Shown here piece by piece: positions 12,031-12,212 of a stretch of 12,212 nt of DNA. The notes under the pieces are model-generated. The model had not been told where the DNA came from and ran no database searches. It was given only the letters and a program-made list of their open reading frames with translations. Source of the stretch: CAYLNH01 sp964384625 (GTDB taxonomy: Bacteria; Verrucomicrobiota; Lentisphaeria; JABSQK01). Every line of letters begins with the position of its first letter. Positions within the stretch are counted from its first letter, which is position 1. The translations under genes were made by a program, and so were the position numbers. The stretch is taken from assembly GCA_964384625.1 (NCBI GenBank), contig CAYLNH010000225.1:1-12212 (forward strand), read 5' to 3'.

Positions 12031-12212
12031 AGCAGTTCACGCTGCCGGAACTTCTGGCGTGTCAAGGCGAAGTCCCGACCTCGCAGGGAGTCGGGACAAA
12101 GCGTTCGATGAGATTTACTCTCGTTGAGCTTCTGGTCGTCATTGCGGTGATCGCGACCCTGGCGGCGCTGCTGCTGCCGGTCCTGGGGCAAGCAAAAGAG
12201 AAGGCGCGGATC
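12027..12212 (+). CDS. pseudopilin-like protein, 5' part only, with doubled FTLxELL motif
   Basis: The first 62 codons are present and the gene runs off the window. GGAG 7 nt upstream and the ATGA overlap with the regulator fix the start at 12027. The leader holds two prepilin-type motifs: FTLPELL at residues 4-10, followed by the segment ACQGEVPTSQGVGTKRS, then FTLVELLVVIAVIATLAALL from about residue 30, the true hydrophobic helix with the conserved Glu at position 5. The residue before Phe is Arg rather than the classical Gly, a departure from the consensus prepilin peptidase site. A Met at 12108 sits just before the second motif but has no good ribosome-binding site. Proteins of this kind are abundant in Lentisphaerota and some are probably exported surface or secretion components. 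The C-terminal domain, hence the function, lies outside. Confidence 0.85.
   Translation, partial: MKQFTLPELLACQGEVPTSQGVGTKRSMRFTLVELLVVIAVIATLAALLLPVLGQAKEKARI
12072..12097. repeat. perfect 8-bp GC-rich inverted repeat inside the prepilin leader
   Basis: GTCCCGAC (12072-12079) and GTCGGGAC (12090-12097) pair perfectly around a 10-nt loop, within codons linking the two FTLxELL motifs. A related half-copy, AGTCCCGACGAGG, occurs at 10821-10833 after the first paralogous regulator. The form is like a small REP-type element that happens to keep the frame open. Confidence 0.55.

Noticed and set aside
1..12212. CRISPR array, tRNA or rRNA genes
   Set aside because: No regularly spaced direct repeats, cloverleaf-like sequence or conserved rRNA segment was noticed on either strand by eye.

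Overview
The window suggests a bacterium of the PVC superphylum, most likely Lentisphaerota (Victivallales-like) or a close relative. The reasons are GntR-type winged-helix regulators with LacI-like effector domains, a very large secreted protein with FlgD-like and PA14 domains, and a pseudopilin-type leader of the FTLVELLVVIAVIA kind at the right edge. This is judged from gene style, not from a database match. No rRNA, tRNA or CRISPR array was seen.

Left third (2-3575, all minus strand): a tightly packed, apparently undescribed operon. In transcription order it holds a NucS/DUF91-like PD-(D/E)XK protein (2499-3575), a 45-codon small gene with a strong ribosome-binding site (2352-2489), a single-pass membrane protein (1481-2359), a second DUF91-like protein (399-1484) and a small lipoprotein (2-376). 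Gaps are 9 and 22 nt and overlaps are 8 and 4 nt, so the genes are probably translated in a coupled way.

Middle (3750-4978): one intact-looking IS630-family insertion sequence, 1225 bp between TA duplications at a CTAG-type site, with 26-bp imperfect terminal inverted repeats. Its transposase is split into two frames joined by an A8 slippery run followed by a hairpin, which is the layout of a programmed -1 frameshift. The element sits exactly on the stop codon of the large secreted-protein gene to its right. A coding-like fragment to its left may be the stub of another gene.

Right half (4976-12212): a carbohydrate-response style region. A GntR/LacI hybrid regulator (8334-9449, minus) overlaps the 1121-aa exported FlgD-Ig/beta-propeller-like/PA14 protein (4976-8341) by 8 nt. 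Its start is preceded by a near-consensus promoter whose -10 box lies inside a perfect TGTCCTA dyad, with a second TGTCCT dyad next to the ribosome-binding site, so autoregulation is likely. Divergent to it are two tandem paralogous regulators (9716-10783 and 10951-12030, plus). Each is preceded by the same promoter design, TTTACT-N17-TACAGTACAA, which suggests shared or cross-regulated control. The last regulator overlaps (ATGA) a pseudopilin-like gene that runs off the window and carries two FTLxELL motifs separated by a DNA hairpin.

The working model is two regulatory circuits back to back, each feeding a secreted or surface protein, next to an accessory nuclease-fold operon that now lies downstream of an IS element. 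The physiological ligands and the role of the left operon cannot be read from the sequence.
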